Shown: positions 1-8,533 of the stretch, piece after piece
Layout: every line of letters starts with the position of its first letter
Position numbering within the stretch: position 1 is the first letter of the stretch
From: Shewanella algae
GTDB taxonomy: Bacteria; Pseudomonadota; Gammaproteobacteria; Enterobacterales; Shewanellaceae
Length of the DNA stretch: 64,000 nt
Direction of reading: 5' to 3'
Assembly (NCBI RefSeq): GCF_009183365.2
Contig: NZ_CP068230.1
Coordinates: 2,509,001 to 2,573,000 of the forward strand
Translations under genes and position numbers: made by a program
Notes under the pieces: model-generated
Seen by the model: the letters and a program-made list of their open reading frames with translations, nothing else
Databases searched by the model: none
Told to the model about the DNA's origin: nothing

Positions 1-744
1 GTACTTCAGTACTTTGACGTTGATTTCGTCACCAACATTCACGATCTCGGATGGGTGCTTAACACGCTTCCAAGCCATGTCGGTGATGTGCAGCAGGCCG
101 TCAACACCGCCCAGATCTACGAATGCACCGTAGTCGGTCAGGTTCTTAACGATACCTTTAACTGCTTGACCTTCTTGCAGGTTTTCCAGCAGAGCATCAC
201 GCTCAGCGCTGCTTTCAGATTCGATAACAGCACGACGAGAAACAACAACGTTGTTGCGCTTCTGGTCCAGCTTGATAACTTTGAATTCCAGTTCTTTGTT
301 TTCCAGGTGAGCAGTATCGCGTACTGGGCGAACGTCAACCAGAGAACCAGGCAGGAACGCACGGATACCGTTCAGCTCAACGGTGAAACCGCCTTTAACC
401 TTGCCATTGATGACACCGATTACAGTTTCAGCATCTTCGTAAGCTTTTTCCAGAACGATCCAGGCTTCGTGGCGCTTGGCCTTCTCGCGAGACAGTTGAG
501 TCTCACCGAAACCGTCTTCAACGCTATCCAGCGCAACGTCAACTTGGTCGCCAACGGCGATTTCCAGTTCACCTTGAGCGTTTTTGAATTGCTCAGCTGG
601 GATTGGGCTCTCAGATTTCAGACCGGCGTCAACCAGTACCATACCGTTTTCGATGGCAACTACAGTACCACGAACGATAGAACCTGGGCGGAATTCCAGT
701 TGTTGAAGGGATTGTTCAAACAGATCAGCAAAAGATTCAGTCAT
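1..744 (-). CDS. rpsA: 30S ribosomal protein S1, N-terminal 248 residues (cut by window edge)
   Basis: S1 recruits mRNA to the 30S subunit and unwinds structured leaders. The protein starts MTESFADLFEQSL and runs off the left edge, so 248 of roughly 555 residues are present. This covers the first two S1 (OB-fold) repeats, which dock S1 on the ribosome, and the beginning of the third, RNA-binding repeat. Seen: the segments GSIVRGTVVAIENGMVLVDAG and GQAVKGIVKNLTDYGAFVDLGG, typical starts of S1 repeats. The ATG at 744 is the only sensible start. No clear Shine-Dalgarno precedes it, as is known for E. coli rpsA, which S1 autoregulates. It follows cmk in the same direction, the order usual in gammaproteobacteria. 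Confidence 0.97.
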   Translation of the reverse strand, partial: MTESFADLFEQSLQQLEFRPGSIVRGTVVAIENGMVLVDAGLKSESPIPAEQFKNAQGELEIAVGDQVDVALDSVEDGFGETQLSREKAKRHEAWIVLEKAYEDAETVIGVINGKVKGGFTVELNGIRAFLPGSLVDVRPVRDTAHLENKELEFKVIKLDQKRNNVVVSRRAVIESESSAERDALLENLQEGQAVKGIVKNLTDYGAFVDLGGVDGLLHITDMAWKRVKHPSEIVNVGDEINVKVLKY

Positions 745-843
745 GTTAATTAACTTTAAGTAATAAACCACGTATCTATCCTGAACGTGGAGTCAGTAAA
801 ATAACTCGCCTCTTCCCTGTGGCGAATGCCTATCTCGCCAGTC
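745..843 (-). promoter_or_regulatory. rpsA leader: hairpin and start without Shine-Dalgarno
   Basis: This is the gap between the cmk stop and the rpsA start. It holds a 6-bp inverted repeat CCACGT/ACGTGG (768-773 and 785-790) and, next to the ATG, the palindrome GTTAATTAAC (745-754) where a Shine-Dalgarno would be expected. A structured leader with a poor ribosome site fits the known S1 autoregulation in E. coli; that it works here is inference. Confidence 0.4.
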
Positions 844-1539
844 TCAGAGACTGACGTCAGATAACTTGTCAACTATGTGCTTGAGCGCCAGCTCCAGCAC
901 AGTTTCAATCCCGAGTCCTGTAGTGTCTATCACCAGGGCATCTTCTGCGGGCACCAAAGGCGCAACTGCGCGATTCATATCCCGGTGATCTCTTTCCTGG
1001 ATCTCGGTTAAAAGACGCTCGATATTAACATCGAAGCCCTTGTCCTGCAACTGATTATAGCGCCGCTGGGCCCTTTCTTCAGCCGAGGCTGTCAAAAACA
1101 ATTTTGCCGGTGCATGCGGGAAAACAACGGTTCCCATATCCCGGCCATCGGCTATAAGGCCAGGGGCAACTCTGAAAGCACGCTGCCTTCTGAGCAAGGC
1201 TTCTCTCACCCGGGGAAACGCCGCCACTCTCGAGGCTGCGTCAGAACATTCCTGAGTACGAATGGCATGGCTGACATCTTCGCCTTCCAGCACCACTTTT
1301 ATGGCTTCATTTCCGGCTCCCGCCAGAAACTGTACATCCAGGTGCGCGGCCAACAGGGTGATGGCCTCTTCGTTATCCAGTTCCACATCGTGGTGAATAG
1401 CGGCCAGTGCCAGCACTCGATATATGGCACCGCTATCGAGCAGTTTCCATCCAAGTTTGTTGGCAAGCAACTGACTTATAGTGCCTTTTCCCGCACCGCT
1501 TGGGCCGTCAATTGTGACAACAGGCGCCCGTTCAGACAT
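844..1539 (-). CDS. cmk: Cytidylate kinase
   Basis: Phosphorylates CMP and dCMP to the diphosphates with ATP, recycling cytidine nucleotides in the cytosol. The 231-residue protein has the P-loop GPSGAGKG at residues 12-19 and the later segments IADGRDMGTVVFP and FLTASAEERAQRR, which belong to the CMP-binding and lid regions of the bacterial Cmk family (about 227 residues). The start MSERAPVV at 1539 is chosen over a start 13 codons upstream because GGAGGAA lies directly before it. It sits upstream of rpsA in the same direction, the common cmk-rpsA pairing, and downstream of aroA across a gap with a hairpin and a possible promoter. Confidence 0.95.
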   Translation of the reverse strand: MSERAPVVTIDGPSGAGKGTISQLLANKLGWKLLDSGAIYRVLALAAIHHDVELDNEEAITLLAAHLDVQFLAGAGNEAIKVVLEGEDVSHAIRTQECSDAASRVAAFPRVREALLRRQRAFRVAPGLIADGRDMGTVVFPHAPAKLFLTASAEERAQRRYNQLQDKGFDVNIERLLTEIQERDHRDMNRAVAPLVPAEDALVIDTTGLGIETVLELALKHIVDKLSDVSL

Positions 1540-1609
1540 AAATTCCTCCGCAGTAATTGTCATCTTCCATGAGGACACAGTATGAGTTCACCGAAAATGA
1601 GCGGCCAAT

Positions 1610-1615
1610 ATTATA
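1610..1615 (-). promoter_or_regulatory. Possible -10 element for cmk-rpsA
   Basis: On the minus strand TATAAT lies about 70 nt upstream of the cmk start. No good -35 is seen at 17 bp. It lies downstream of the aroA-cmk hairpin, so it could restart transcription there. Confidence 0.3.
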
Positions 1616-1653
1616 TATCAACTGCATGCTTTCCGTATGCTGAATTCAAGGTC

Positions 1654-1687
1654 AATTTCGGGCTGCTGCTGTCAACAGCCCGAAATT
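1654..1687 (-). repeat. 12-bp perfect hairpin between aroA and cmk
   Basis: AATTTCGGGCTG (1654-1665) pairs perfectly with CAGCCCGAAATT (1676-1687) around a 10-nt loop, just past the aroA stop. No U-tract follows on the minus strand, so a processing or mRNA-protecting hairpin is as likely as a terminator. Confidence 0.55.
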
Positions 1688-1694
1688 CAGCCGC

Positions 1695-2975
1695 TTAACC
1701 GGCCAAGGCCGCAAAGCGTTGGAAGTAATCCGGGAAGGTTTTTGAGGTGCAATCCGGGTCATTGATGGTGACGCCGCAATCGGCAAATGCCAGCAGCGAA
1801 AAACACATGGCCATGCGGTGGTCGTTATAGGTATCGATGGCGGCATGCTTGGGCGCAAGCGGTGGATTAACCAGAATATAATCCTCACCCTCTTCCACCT
1901 CGGCACCAATTTTACGCAGCTCCGTCGCCATGGCGCTGAGACGATCTGTCTCCTTGATACGCCAGTTGTAGATATTACTGAGGCGGGTCGGCCCTTTGGC
2001 AAATACCGCAGCTGTGGCTATGGTCATTGCTGCGTCGGGTATATGGTTCATGTCCATATCTATGCCCTTGAGCTGGCTACCCCTGGCAATAATAAAGTCA
2101 TCTCCCCATTCAATCTCGGCGCCCATGGCCGCCAGCGCATCGGCAAACTTGACATCCCCCTGAATGCTGAGACGGCCAACTCCGGTGACTTTCACTTCGC
2201 CGCCGGCGATGGCGCCTGCGGCCAGGAAATAAGACGCCGATGAAGCATCGCCTTCCACCATTACCTTGCCCGGTGACAGATAGCTTTGACCGGATGGGAT
2301 CTCAAAACGCTGATAGTCGTGGTTGATAACCTTGACACCAAATTGCGCCATCAAAGCCAAAGTAATATCAATATAGGGCTTGGAAACCAGTTCACCCTTG
2401 ACCTTGATATTGACAGCGGCACCGGCCAGCGGCGCAACCATCAGGAGCGCGGTAAGAAACTGGCTGGAGAGATTACCGGCAATTTCCACATCCCCGCCAC
2501 TGAGGCCCGTTGCCTTGACTTTTAATGGCGGGAAGCCGGGATCCTTCAGATATTGAATATCCGCGCCCAACGCCTTGAGGCTGTCGACCAAATCTCCTAT
2601 CGGCCGCTCCTCCATTCTGGGTTCACCCGTGAGAACAAACTCACCGTTCCCCAGGGTCAGCGCGGCGCACAATGGCCGCATCGCGGTGCCGGCATTACCG
2701 AGAAACAGCTCTTGCAGCTTGTTGCTGTTGATAGCGCCGCCAAGGCCCTGCACGCTGCAGCGGCTCTTGTCTTCGGAAAGCTCAAATTGCACGCCGAGCT
2801 GTTTGAGCGCTGCCAACATGTGGCGAATATCATCTGAGTCGAGCAGATTGGTCAGTTCTGTGGTGCCCTTGGCCAGGGTTGCCAATAGCAGCGCCCGGTT
2901 GGAGATACTCTTGGAGCCGGGGATGTTGACCTCCCCATGCATTCTACTTATGGGATCCAGTCGCAATTGCTTCAT
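1695..2975 (-). CDS. aroA: 3-phosphoshikimate 1-carboxyvinyltransferase (EPSP synthase)
   Basis: Sixth step of the shikimate pathway: joins phosphoenolpyruvate to shikimate-3-phosphate, giving EPSP and phosphate. The 426-residue length is typical. Visible motifs: GSKSISNRALLLA near the N-terminus, the class I loop LGNAGTAMRPL (the Gly and Pro associated with glyphosate sensitivity are both present), RPIGDL, KETDRL and DHRMAM. The start MKQLRLDPISRM has only a weak A-rich ribosome site (AAAAAAG). In enterobacteria serC precedes aroA directly; here serC lies 2 kb away, separated by an aminotransferase on the opposite strand. cmk and rpsA lie downstream. Confidence 0.97.
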   Translation of the reverse strand: MKQLRLDPISRMHGEVNIPGSKSISNRALLLATLAKGTTELTNLLDSDDIRHMLAALKQLGVQFELSEDKSRCSVQGLGGAINSNKLQELFLGNAGTAMRPLCAALTLGNGEFVLTGEPRMEERPIGDLVDSLKALGADIQYLKDPGFPPLKVKATGLSGGDVEIAGNLSSQFLTALLMVAPLAGAAVNIKVKGELVSKPYIDITLALMAQFGVKVINHDYQRFEIPSGQSYLSPGKVMVEGDASSASYFLAAGAIAGGEVKVTGVGRLSIQGDVKFADALAAMGAEIEWGDDFIIARGSQLKGIDMDMNHIPDAAMTIATAAVFAKGPTRLSNIYNWRIKETDRLSAMATELRKIGAEVEEGEDYILVNPPLAPKHAAIDTYNDHRMAMCFSLLAFADCGVTINDPDCTSKTFPDYFQRFAALAG

Positions 2976-3437
2976 CTTTTTTGGATTCTTGCATCTGTGT
3001 TTGACGGAGTTGCAGCGTCACGCCACGTACCGCCAAAGCGGGTTAAAAGACCTTGTCACCGATTATGGGATAAAACCGGTAAATCAAGACAAAAGATTAG
3101 ATACAGCGAGTGCTGATAGGCCTGAATTAAGTGTTCGTGGCATTAAAGTTACCTGAGCGCCACAGGGATTCAACCGTTTTTTGCTGAAAAAAGCCGATTT
3201 CAGCGGAAAATTATTCAAGCAGCGCTAAATAAGCTCTTTGCTGTCCGATTGACTTTCGAAGACGTGACTCACAGATGCGACTCTCCTTTCCTGCAACTGA
3301 GCTTTACACCCTGGAAGCCCAGCTTGCCAGTTGCACCACTCTGACTATCGCTTGCTGCAGCCTCGCCAGCCGTTAACAAATAGCCTAAATGCCGTTATGC
3401 TAATCCTCTTCAACAAGTATTCAATCCAGGGAACCCT
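2976..3437. other. Divergent intergenic region aroA / aminotransferase
   Basis: No convincing gene in 462 bp. It holds the aminotransferase promoter on the right (3373-3401), a CATAAT-like sequence facing aroA near 3066, and a 7-bp inverted repeat GCTGAAA/TTTCAGC (3183-3189 and 3198-3204) without a U-tract on either strand. No full TyrR box was found. Confidence 0.5.
3373..3401 (+). promoter_or_regulatory. Candidate sigma-70 promoter for the aminotransferase
   Basis: TTAACA (3373-3378), a 17-bp spacer and TATGCT (3396-3401), 36 bp before the start codon. Both hexamers are close to consensus. Confidence 0.5.
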
Positions 3438-4634
3438 ATGTTCAGCACACTCAAGGCGATGCCAGCCGATCCCATTCTTGGGCTGCTCAGCCAATATCGC
3501 GACGACCCTCGCGGTGAAAAAATTGATTTGGGCGTTGGTGTCTATAAAGACATCTTGGGAAATACCCCCATCCTCGACTGCGTTAAAACCGCCGAGCAGC
3601 GCCGCACCGCCACGGAAACCACCAAGGTGTATATCGGCCCTGCCGGTAGCAGTGATTTCAATCGGCTCATTGCCGAGCTGGCATTCGGTGAGCAGCACCC
3701 TACCCTGAGCGCCGGACGCATTCGCAGTGTATCCACTCCCGGCGGTACAGGCGCGCTGCGGGTCGCAGCCGACTTTATTAAACGTTGTCGCCCAGGCGCA
3801 ACCGTTTGGGTCAGCGATCCGACCTGGGCCAATCACACCGGACTTTTTGAGGCGGCCGGTCTCAAGGTTGAGCGTTACCCTTACTATGACTACGCCACCA
3901 AGGCCCTGAAGTTTGATGAAATGCTCGCCAAACTCAACACCCTTGGTGAAAACGATGTTGTGCTGCTGCATGCCTGTTGTCACAACCCATCGGGCCAGGA
4001 CCTCAGCACTGAGCAGTGGGACCGAGTGGTACAAGTCGCCGTCAAACGCGGCTTTACCCCGCTAATCGATATGGCTTACCAGGGCTTTGGTGACGGTGTC
4101 GAGGAAGATGCCTACGGCGTTCGCAAGATGGCGGCCGCCGTGGAAGACATGTTGCTCTGCTCCTCCTGCTCAAAGAATTTTGGCCTTTATCGCGAACGTA
4201 TCGGCGCCTGCAGCATCATAGCCAACAGCAGTGCTGCCGCCGATGTAGCCTTGTCGGTACTGCTTTACGTGGTGCGTTGCCTCTACTCCATGCCGCCGGC
4301 ACATGGAGCCGCGTTGGTGGAAACCATTCTCGGCGACAATCAGCTCAAACAACAGTGGCTGGATGAACTCAAGGTGATGCGTGACAGGATAAACGGTAAC
4401 CGTGCCATCCTGGTTGAGCGTTTAAAGGCGATAGGCGTCGAGCAGGACTTCAGCTTTATCGCCCGCCAAAAAGGGATGTTCTCCTTCCTTGGGGTGTCTC
4501 CAGAGCAGGTTGAACAACTTAAGCAGGAGTTCGGTATCTATATGGTGGATTCAAGCCGGATCAGTATCGCCGGGATAAGCGATAGCAATGTCGATTACCT
4601 TGCCAAGTCTATCGCCAAGGTGTTGCAAGGTTAA
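3438..4634 (+). CDS. Aspartate/aromatic amino acid aminotransferase (AspC/TyrB family)
   Basis: PLP-dependent class I aminotransferase moving amino groups between aspartate or aromatic amino acids and 2-oxoglutarate. The 398 residues match the AspC/TyrB length. Seen: STPGGTGALRVAADF, SDPTWANH, ACCHNPSGQDL, DMAYQGF and SKNFGLYRERIG. The PLP lysine falls at residue 246, the same number as in E. coli AspC. The position beside aroA suggests use in tyrosine and phenylalanine synthesis, but substrate preference (AspC or TyrB) cannot be read from these motifs. It has its own promoter and ends at a bidirectional terminator facing serC. Confidence 0.92.
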   Translation: MFSTLKAMPADPILGLLSQYRDDPRGEKIDLGVGVYKDILGNTPILDCVKTAEQRRTATETTKVYIGPAGSSDFNRLIAELAFGEQHPTLSAGRIRSVSTPGGTGALRVAADFIKRCRPGATVWVSDPTWANHTGLFEAAGLKVERYPYYDYATKALKFDEMLAKLNTLGENDVVLLHACCHNPSGQDLSTEQWDRVVQVAVKRGFTPLIDMAYQGFGDGVEEDAYGVRKMAAAVEDMLLCSSCSKNFGLYRERIGACSIIANSSAAADVALSVLLYVVRCLYSMPPAHGAALVETILGDNQLKQQWLDELKVMRDRINGNRAILVERLKAIGVEQDFSFIARQKGMFSFLGVSPEQVEQLKQEFGIYMVDSSRISIAGISDSNVDYLAKSIAKVLQG

Positions 4635-4651
4635 AATTGGAGAGTTAGATG

Positions 4652-4683
4652 AAAAAAGCGAATGCCGAGGCATTCGCTTTTTT
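4652..4683. terminator. Bidirectional intrinsic terminator
   Basis: Stem GCGAATGC/GCATTCGC (4658-4665 and 4670-4677) with loop CGAG, flanked by an A-run and a T-run. It lies between the convergent aminotransferase and serC and can serve both. Confidence 0.9.
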
Positions 4684-4720
4684 ATGGAACTTGTTGCAAT
4701 AAAACGATTTTCGCCGGGGT

Positions 4721-5815
4721 TCAGCTGCTGTGCTTGGCCGCAAACGCCTGCATAAAGGCAACCAGGGCCTCAACGCCGGCCAAAGGCATGGCGTTATAGA
4801 TACTGGCGCGCATCCCGCCGACAATTCTGTGCCCTTTAAGAGCCACCAAACCTGCGGCCTCCGCCTCTTTCAGGAACTCACCATTGAGCGACTCATCGGC
4901 CAATTGGAAAGTTACATTCATCCGCGAGCGGTTTTGCGCCGCCACCCCATTGCGGTAAAAGTCCAGTTCATCGATACAGGCGTAAAGCAGTTCGGCCTTG
5001 GCCTTGTTAAGCTCTGCCATCGCCTCGATACCGCCCATCCGGTGCAGCCACTCAAACACTTCGGCCGCCAGATACCAGGCAAAAGTAGGAGGAGTGTTAA
5101 ACATAGAATCGTTTTCGGCCGCCAAGCGATAATCCATGATGGACGACTGTGGCATGGCCGGCAAAGCCAGCATCTCTTTACGCACTATCACTATGGCCAA
5201 ACCTGAAGGACCAATATTTTTCTGTGCCCCGGCATAAATGAGTCCGTAGCGACTGACATCGATTTCACGGGACATGATAGTGGATGACATATCCGCGACT
5301 ATTGGCCAGGGAGACTCCAACTCTTCAAAAATTTCGATACTATCTACCGTCTCGTTGGGGCAATAGTGCACATAGCGATACTTACCACTATCACCTTCCA
5401 GCTTAGGTAAGGTTACTTTGTTGAGTCCATTGACCTTTTCAACAATGCTCTGGCTATCAATCCTGTCATCTCCGGCCAGCTTTCTGGCCTCTGCCGTGGC
5501 CGACTTTGACCACTGACCACTCTCCAAATACAGGGCTCTGCCGTTATTGCCCAAAAAATTATTCACGACAGCCGAGAACTGACCGCGACCACCGCCATGC
5601 ATAAACAGTACATGGTAATCTTCGGGAATATTCATCAGTGAGCGCAATCTGGATTCGGCAGCCTTGGTGAGATCGATAAAGGCCTGACTGCGGTGACTGA
5701 TCTCCATGACGGAGACTCCGTGCCCCTGCCAGTCCAGTAATTCCTGCTGGGCTTTTTGCATTACCGCGGCCGGCAACATGGCTGGTCCGGCACAGAAATT
5801 ATAAATCGTGCTCAC
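4721..5815 (-). CDS. serC: Phosphoserine aminotransferase
   Basis: Converts 3-phosphohydroxypyruvate and glutamate to phosphoserine (serine synthesis) and acts on the analogous pyridoxal-phosphate precursor. The 364-residue class V aminotransferase shows NFCAGPAMLP at the start, HGGGRGQFSA, and YAGAQKNIGPSG with the PLP lysine. The start is GTG at 5815 (GTG AGC ACG), after AAGGAGAA. An ATG five bases upstream is in another frame and opens only ATG AAG TGA. gyrA lies 60 bp upstream in the same direction, but its terminator fills that gap, leaving no room for a separate serC promoter. Confidence 0.95.
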   Translation of the reverse strand: MSTIYNFCAGPAMLPAAVMQKAQQELLDWQGHGVSVMEISHRSQAFIDLTKAAESRLRSLMNIPEDYHVLFMHGGGRGQFSAVVNNFLGNNGRALYLESGQWSKSATAEARKLAGDDRIDSQSIVEKVNGLNKVTLPKLEGDSGKYRYVHYCPNETVDSIEIFEELESPWPIVADMSSTIMSREIDVSRYGLIYAGAQKNIGPSGLAIVIVRKEMLALPAMPQSSIMDYRLAAENDSMFNTPPTFAWYLAAEVFEWLHRMGGIEAMAELNKAKAELLYACIDELDFYRNGVAAQNRSRMNVTFQLADESLNGEFLKEAEAAGLVALKGHRIVGGMRASIYNAMPLAGVEALVAFMQAFAAKHSS

Positions 5816-5831
5816 TTCATTGTTCTCCTTG

Positions 5832-5858
5832 AAAAAAAGAGCGTCCAGATGGACGCTC
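5832..5858 (-). terminator. Intrinsic terminator after gyrA
   Basis: Read on the minus strand, GAGCGTCC-ATCT-GGACGCTC followed by seven T. The T-run ends 17 bp before the serC GTG, so it sits directly on the serC ribosome site side. Confidence 0.85.
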
Positions 5859-5875
5859 AGATATGCTTGATGCTG

Positions 5876-8533
5876 TTATTCCTGCTCGGCTTCAGGTGCT
5901 TCAGGTGCTTCAGGTGCTTCGGGCGCTTGGCCTTCAGTATCCTCGGCTGCAGCTTCGGCCACTATGGGTTCGCCGTTTTCATCGAATTCCACTTCGTCTT
6001 CATCAGACTGGATTTCATCGATACGCTGTAAACCCACCACGGCCTCGTCACCGGCAGTGCGGATAATGGTCACGCCCTGGGTATTACGGCCTATAATGGA
6101 AACACCGGCCGCAGGGGTTCTCACCAGTGTGCCCTTGTCGCTGATCAGCATGATCTCATCATTGTCGCCGACCTGAACTGCACCGACTACGGCGCCGTTA
6201 CGTTCGCTGACCTTGATGGAAACCACACCCTTGGTAGCACGGCTCTTGGTTGGGTATTCACTCAGCTCGGTACGCTTACCAAAACCGTTCTCTGTCACAG
6301 TCAGAATGGCGCCATCTTCTTTTGGCACTATCAGTGAAACCACTTCCTGACCGTCTTCGAGTTTGATACCGCGAACACCGGTAGCGGTACGGCCCATGGC
6401 GCGCACCTGATCTTCGCTGAAGCGTACAACCTTACCTTCGTTGGAGAACAGCATGATTTCATTGCTGCCGTCGGTCAGGTCAACGCCAATCAACTGATCA
6501 CCGTCTTTCAGGTTAACGGCGATAATGCCGTTGGCTCTGGGGCGACTGTATTCGATAAGCGATGTCTTCTTCACGGTACCGTGAGAAGTGGCCATGATGA
6601 CATACTTGTCGGCTTCGTATTCACGAACCGGCAGAATCGCCGTAATGTGCTCACCCTCAGACAATGGCAGCAGGTTAACGATAGGCTTACCGCGCGACTG
6701 ACGACTGGCCAGCGGCAACTGATAGACCTTGAGCCAGTAGAGTTTGCCAAAGTCGGAGAAGCACAAAATGGTGTCGTGGGTATTGGCAACCAACAGTTTC
6801 TCAACGAAATCTTCGTCTTTGACCTTGGTGGCGGCCTTGCCCTTACCACCGCGGCGCTGCGCCTGGTAATCGCTCAGTGGCTGATACTTGGCATAACCCA
6901 AGTGCGACAGGGTCACTACCACATCTTCTTCGCAGATCAGGTCTTCGAGGCTGATATCCACGGCAGAAGCGTTGATCTCGGTGCGGCGTTCGTCGCCATA
7001 CTGCTCGAGCACTTCTTCCAGCTCTTCTTTGATCACTTCCATCAGACGCTCTGGACTTCTGAGGATATGCAGCAATCCGGCGATCAGCTCCAGCAGCTCT
7101 TCATATTCCTGGAGGATCTTTTCGTGCTCAAGACCGGTCAGACGGTGCAGACGCAGCTCGAGGATAGCCTGGGCTTGCTGCTCTGTCAGATAGTAGAGAC
7201 CATCGCGAATACCAAACTCCGGCTCCAGCCACTCAGGACGGGCTGCGTCATCACCGGCTTTTTCCAACATGCCCTGCACGTTGCCGAGCTGCCAACCGGT
7301 TTCCACCAGTTTTACTTTGGCTTCGGCCGGTGTTGGCGAGGCCTTGATCAGCGCAATCACAGGGTCGATGTTGGCCAGGGCGATAGCCAGGGCTTCCAGG
7401 ATATGAGCGCGCTCGCGGGCCTTACGCAGTTCAAACACGGTTCTGCGAGTCACCACTTCACGGCGGTGCAGAATAAAGGCTTCCAGCATCTCCTTAAGGT
7501 TAAACAACTTGGGCTGACCATTGGTCAGGGCCACCATGTTGATACCAAAAGAAGTTTGCATCTGGGTCTGGGCATAGAGGTTGTTAAGCACCACCTCGGC
7601 CACTTCGCCGCGCTTGACCTCAACGACAATACGCATACCGTCTTTATCAGACTCGTCGCGCAGGCCGCTGATGCCTTCAATTTTCTTGTCTTTTACCAGC
7701 TCGGCAATCTTTTCAATCAGACGAGCCTTGTTCACCTGGTATGGGATCTCGGTAACAATGATCCGCTCGCGGCCATTGTCTTCGGTTTCCACCTCGGCAC
7801 GGGCGCGCATAATCGCCTTGCCGCGGCCGGTACGGTACGCTTCCTCTATGCCCTTCTTGCCATTGATAATGGCGGCAGTCGGGAAATCCGGACCCGGGAT
7901 ATAATCCATCAGCTGTTCGATAGACAGCTCAGGTTCTTCGATAAGTGCCAAACAGCCTTTAACCACTTCGGTCAGGTTGTGCGGCGGAATATTGGTGGCC
8001 ATACCCACGGCGATACCGGAGGAGCCGTTGACCAGCAGGTTGGGGATCCGGGTCGGCAACACGGCCGGGATCATTTCAGTGCCGTCGTAGTTGGGGACAT
8101 AATCGACGGTTTCTTTCTCAAGGTCAGCCAGCAGTTGATGCGCCAGCTTTTCCATACGAATTTCGGTATAACGCATGGCCGCCGCGGCATCGCCGTCGAT
8201 GGAACCGAAGTTACCTTGGCCATCCACCAAGGTGTAACGCAGTGAGAAAGGCTGTGCCATCCGCACTATGGTGTCGTATACGGCGCTATCACCATGAGGG
8301 TGATACTTACCTATCACGTCACCGACAACACGTGCCGACTTCTTATAGGGTTTATTCCAATCGTTTTTCAGCTCGTTCATCGCAAAGAGTACGCGGCGAT
8401 GCACCGGCTTGAGGCCGTCGCGTACGTCTGGCAATGCCCGCCCGACGATAACGCTCATGGCGTAATCCAGATAGGAGTTCTTTAGTTCGTCTTCAATATT
8501 TATTGGCGAAATTGATAAAGCCAGATCAGTCAT
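5876..8533 (-). CDS. gyrA: DNA gyrase subunit A
   Basis: Breakage-reunion subunit of gyrase, introducing negative supercoils with GyrB. The 885-residue protein has the catalytic tyrosine at 122 (AAMRYTEIR). The quinolone-determining region carries Ser83 and Asp87 (GDSAVYD, residues 81-87), the susceptible-type residues in E. coli numbering. The GyrA box QRRGGKG opens the DNA-wrapping C-terminal beta-pinwheel. The C-terminus is a long acidic tail ending in APEA repeats from a 9-bp tandem repeat. A TAGAAT -10-like element lies at 8610-8615 upstream. It is divergent from ubiG and followed by a strong terminator before serC. Confidence 0.98.
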   Translation of the reverse strand: MTDLALSISPINIEDELKNSYLDYAMSVIVGRALPDVRDGLKPVHRRVLFAMNELKNDWNKPYKKSARVVGDVIGKYHPHGDSAVYDTIVRMAQPFSLRYTLVDGQGNFGSIDGDAAAAMRYTEIRMEKLAHQLLADLEKETVDYVPNYDGTEMIPAVLPTRIPNLLVNGSSGIAVGMATNIPPHNLTEVVKGCLALIEEPELSIEQLMDYIPGPDFPTAAIINGKKGIEEAYRTGRGKAIMRARAEVETEDNGRERIIVTEIPYQVNKARLIEKIAELVKDKKIEGISGLRDESDKDGMRIVVEVKRGEVAEVVLNNLYAQTQMQTSFGINMVALTNGQPKLFNLKEMLEAFILHRREVVTRRTVFELRKARERAHILEALAIALANIDPVIALIKASPTPAEAKVKLVETGWQLGNVQGMLEKAGDDAARPEWLEPEFGIRDGLYYLTEQQAQAILELRLHRLTGLEHEKILQEYEELLELIAGLLHILRSPERLMEVIKEELEEVLEQYGDERRTEINASAVDISLEDLICEEDVVVTLSHLGYAKYQPLSDYQAQRRGGKGKAATKVKDEDFVEKLLVANTHDTILCFSDFGKLYWLKVYQLPLASRQSRGKPIVNLLPLSEGEHITAILPVREYEADKYVIMATSHGTVKKTSLIEYSRPRANGIIAVNLKDGDQLIGVDLTDGSNEIMLFSNEGKVVRFSEDQVRAMGRTATGVRGIKLEDGQEVVSLIVPKEDGAILTVTENGFGKRTELSEYPTKSRATKGVVSIKVSERNGAVVGAVQVGDNDEIMLISDKGTLVRTPAAGVSIIGRNTQGVTIIRTAGDEAVVGLQRIDEIQSDEDEVEFDENGEPIVAEAAAEDTEGQAPEAPEAPEAPEAEQE
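5891..5926 (-). repeat. 9-bp tandem repeat in the gyrA 3' end
   Basis: The unit TTCAGGTGC (plus-strand sense) occurs three times exactly, at 5891, 5900 and 5909, and once degenerate (TTCGGGCGC, 5918). It stays in frame and encodes the Pro-Glu-Ala repeats of the GyrA tail. Copy number could vary by slippage without a frameshift. Confidence 0.9.

Noticed and set aside
55..753. 232-codon open frame on the plus strand opposite rpsA
   Set aside because: Antisense shadow of ribosomal protein S1, which continues off the left edge.
2575..3156. Plus-strand open frame overlapping the aroA 5' end and its promoter region
   Set aside because: Mostly antisense to aroA; the part outside has no coding character.
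3291..3308. TyrR-like half site TTTACA upstream of the aminotransferase
   Set aside because: The left half has the wrong spacing (5 instead of 6) and mismatches, so it is not a supported TyrR box.
5891..5926. Tandem repeat considered as a CRISPR-like array
   Set aside because: The unit is 9 bp, in frame within gyrA, with no spacers.
6581..8245. 554-codon open frame on the plus strand opposite gyrA
   Set aside because: Exact antisense shadow of a strongly conserved gene; composition and residues (His/Gln-rich) are typical of reverse-frame translation, and no family is recognised.
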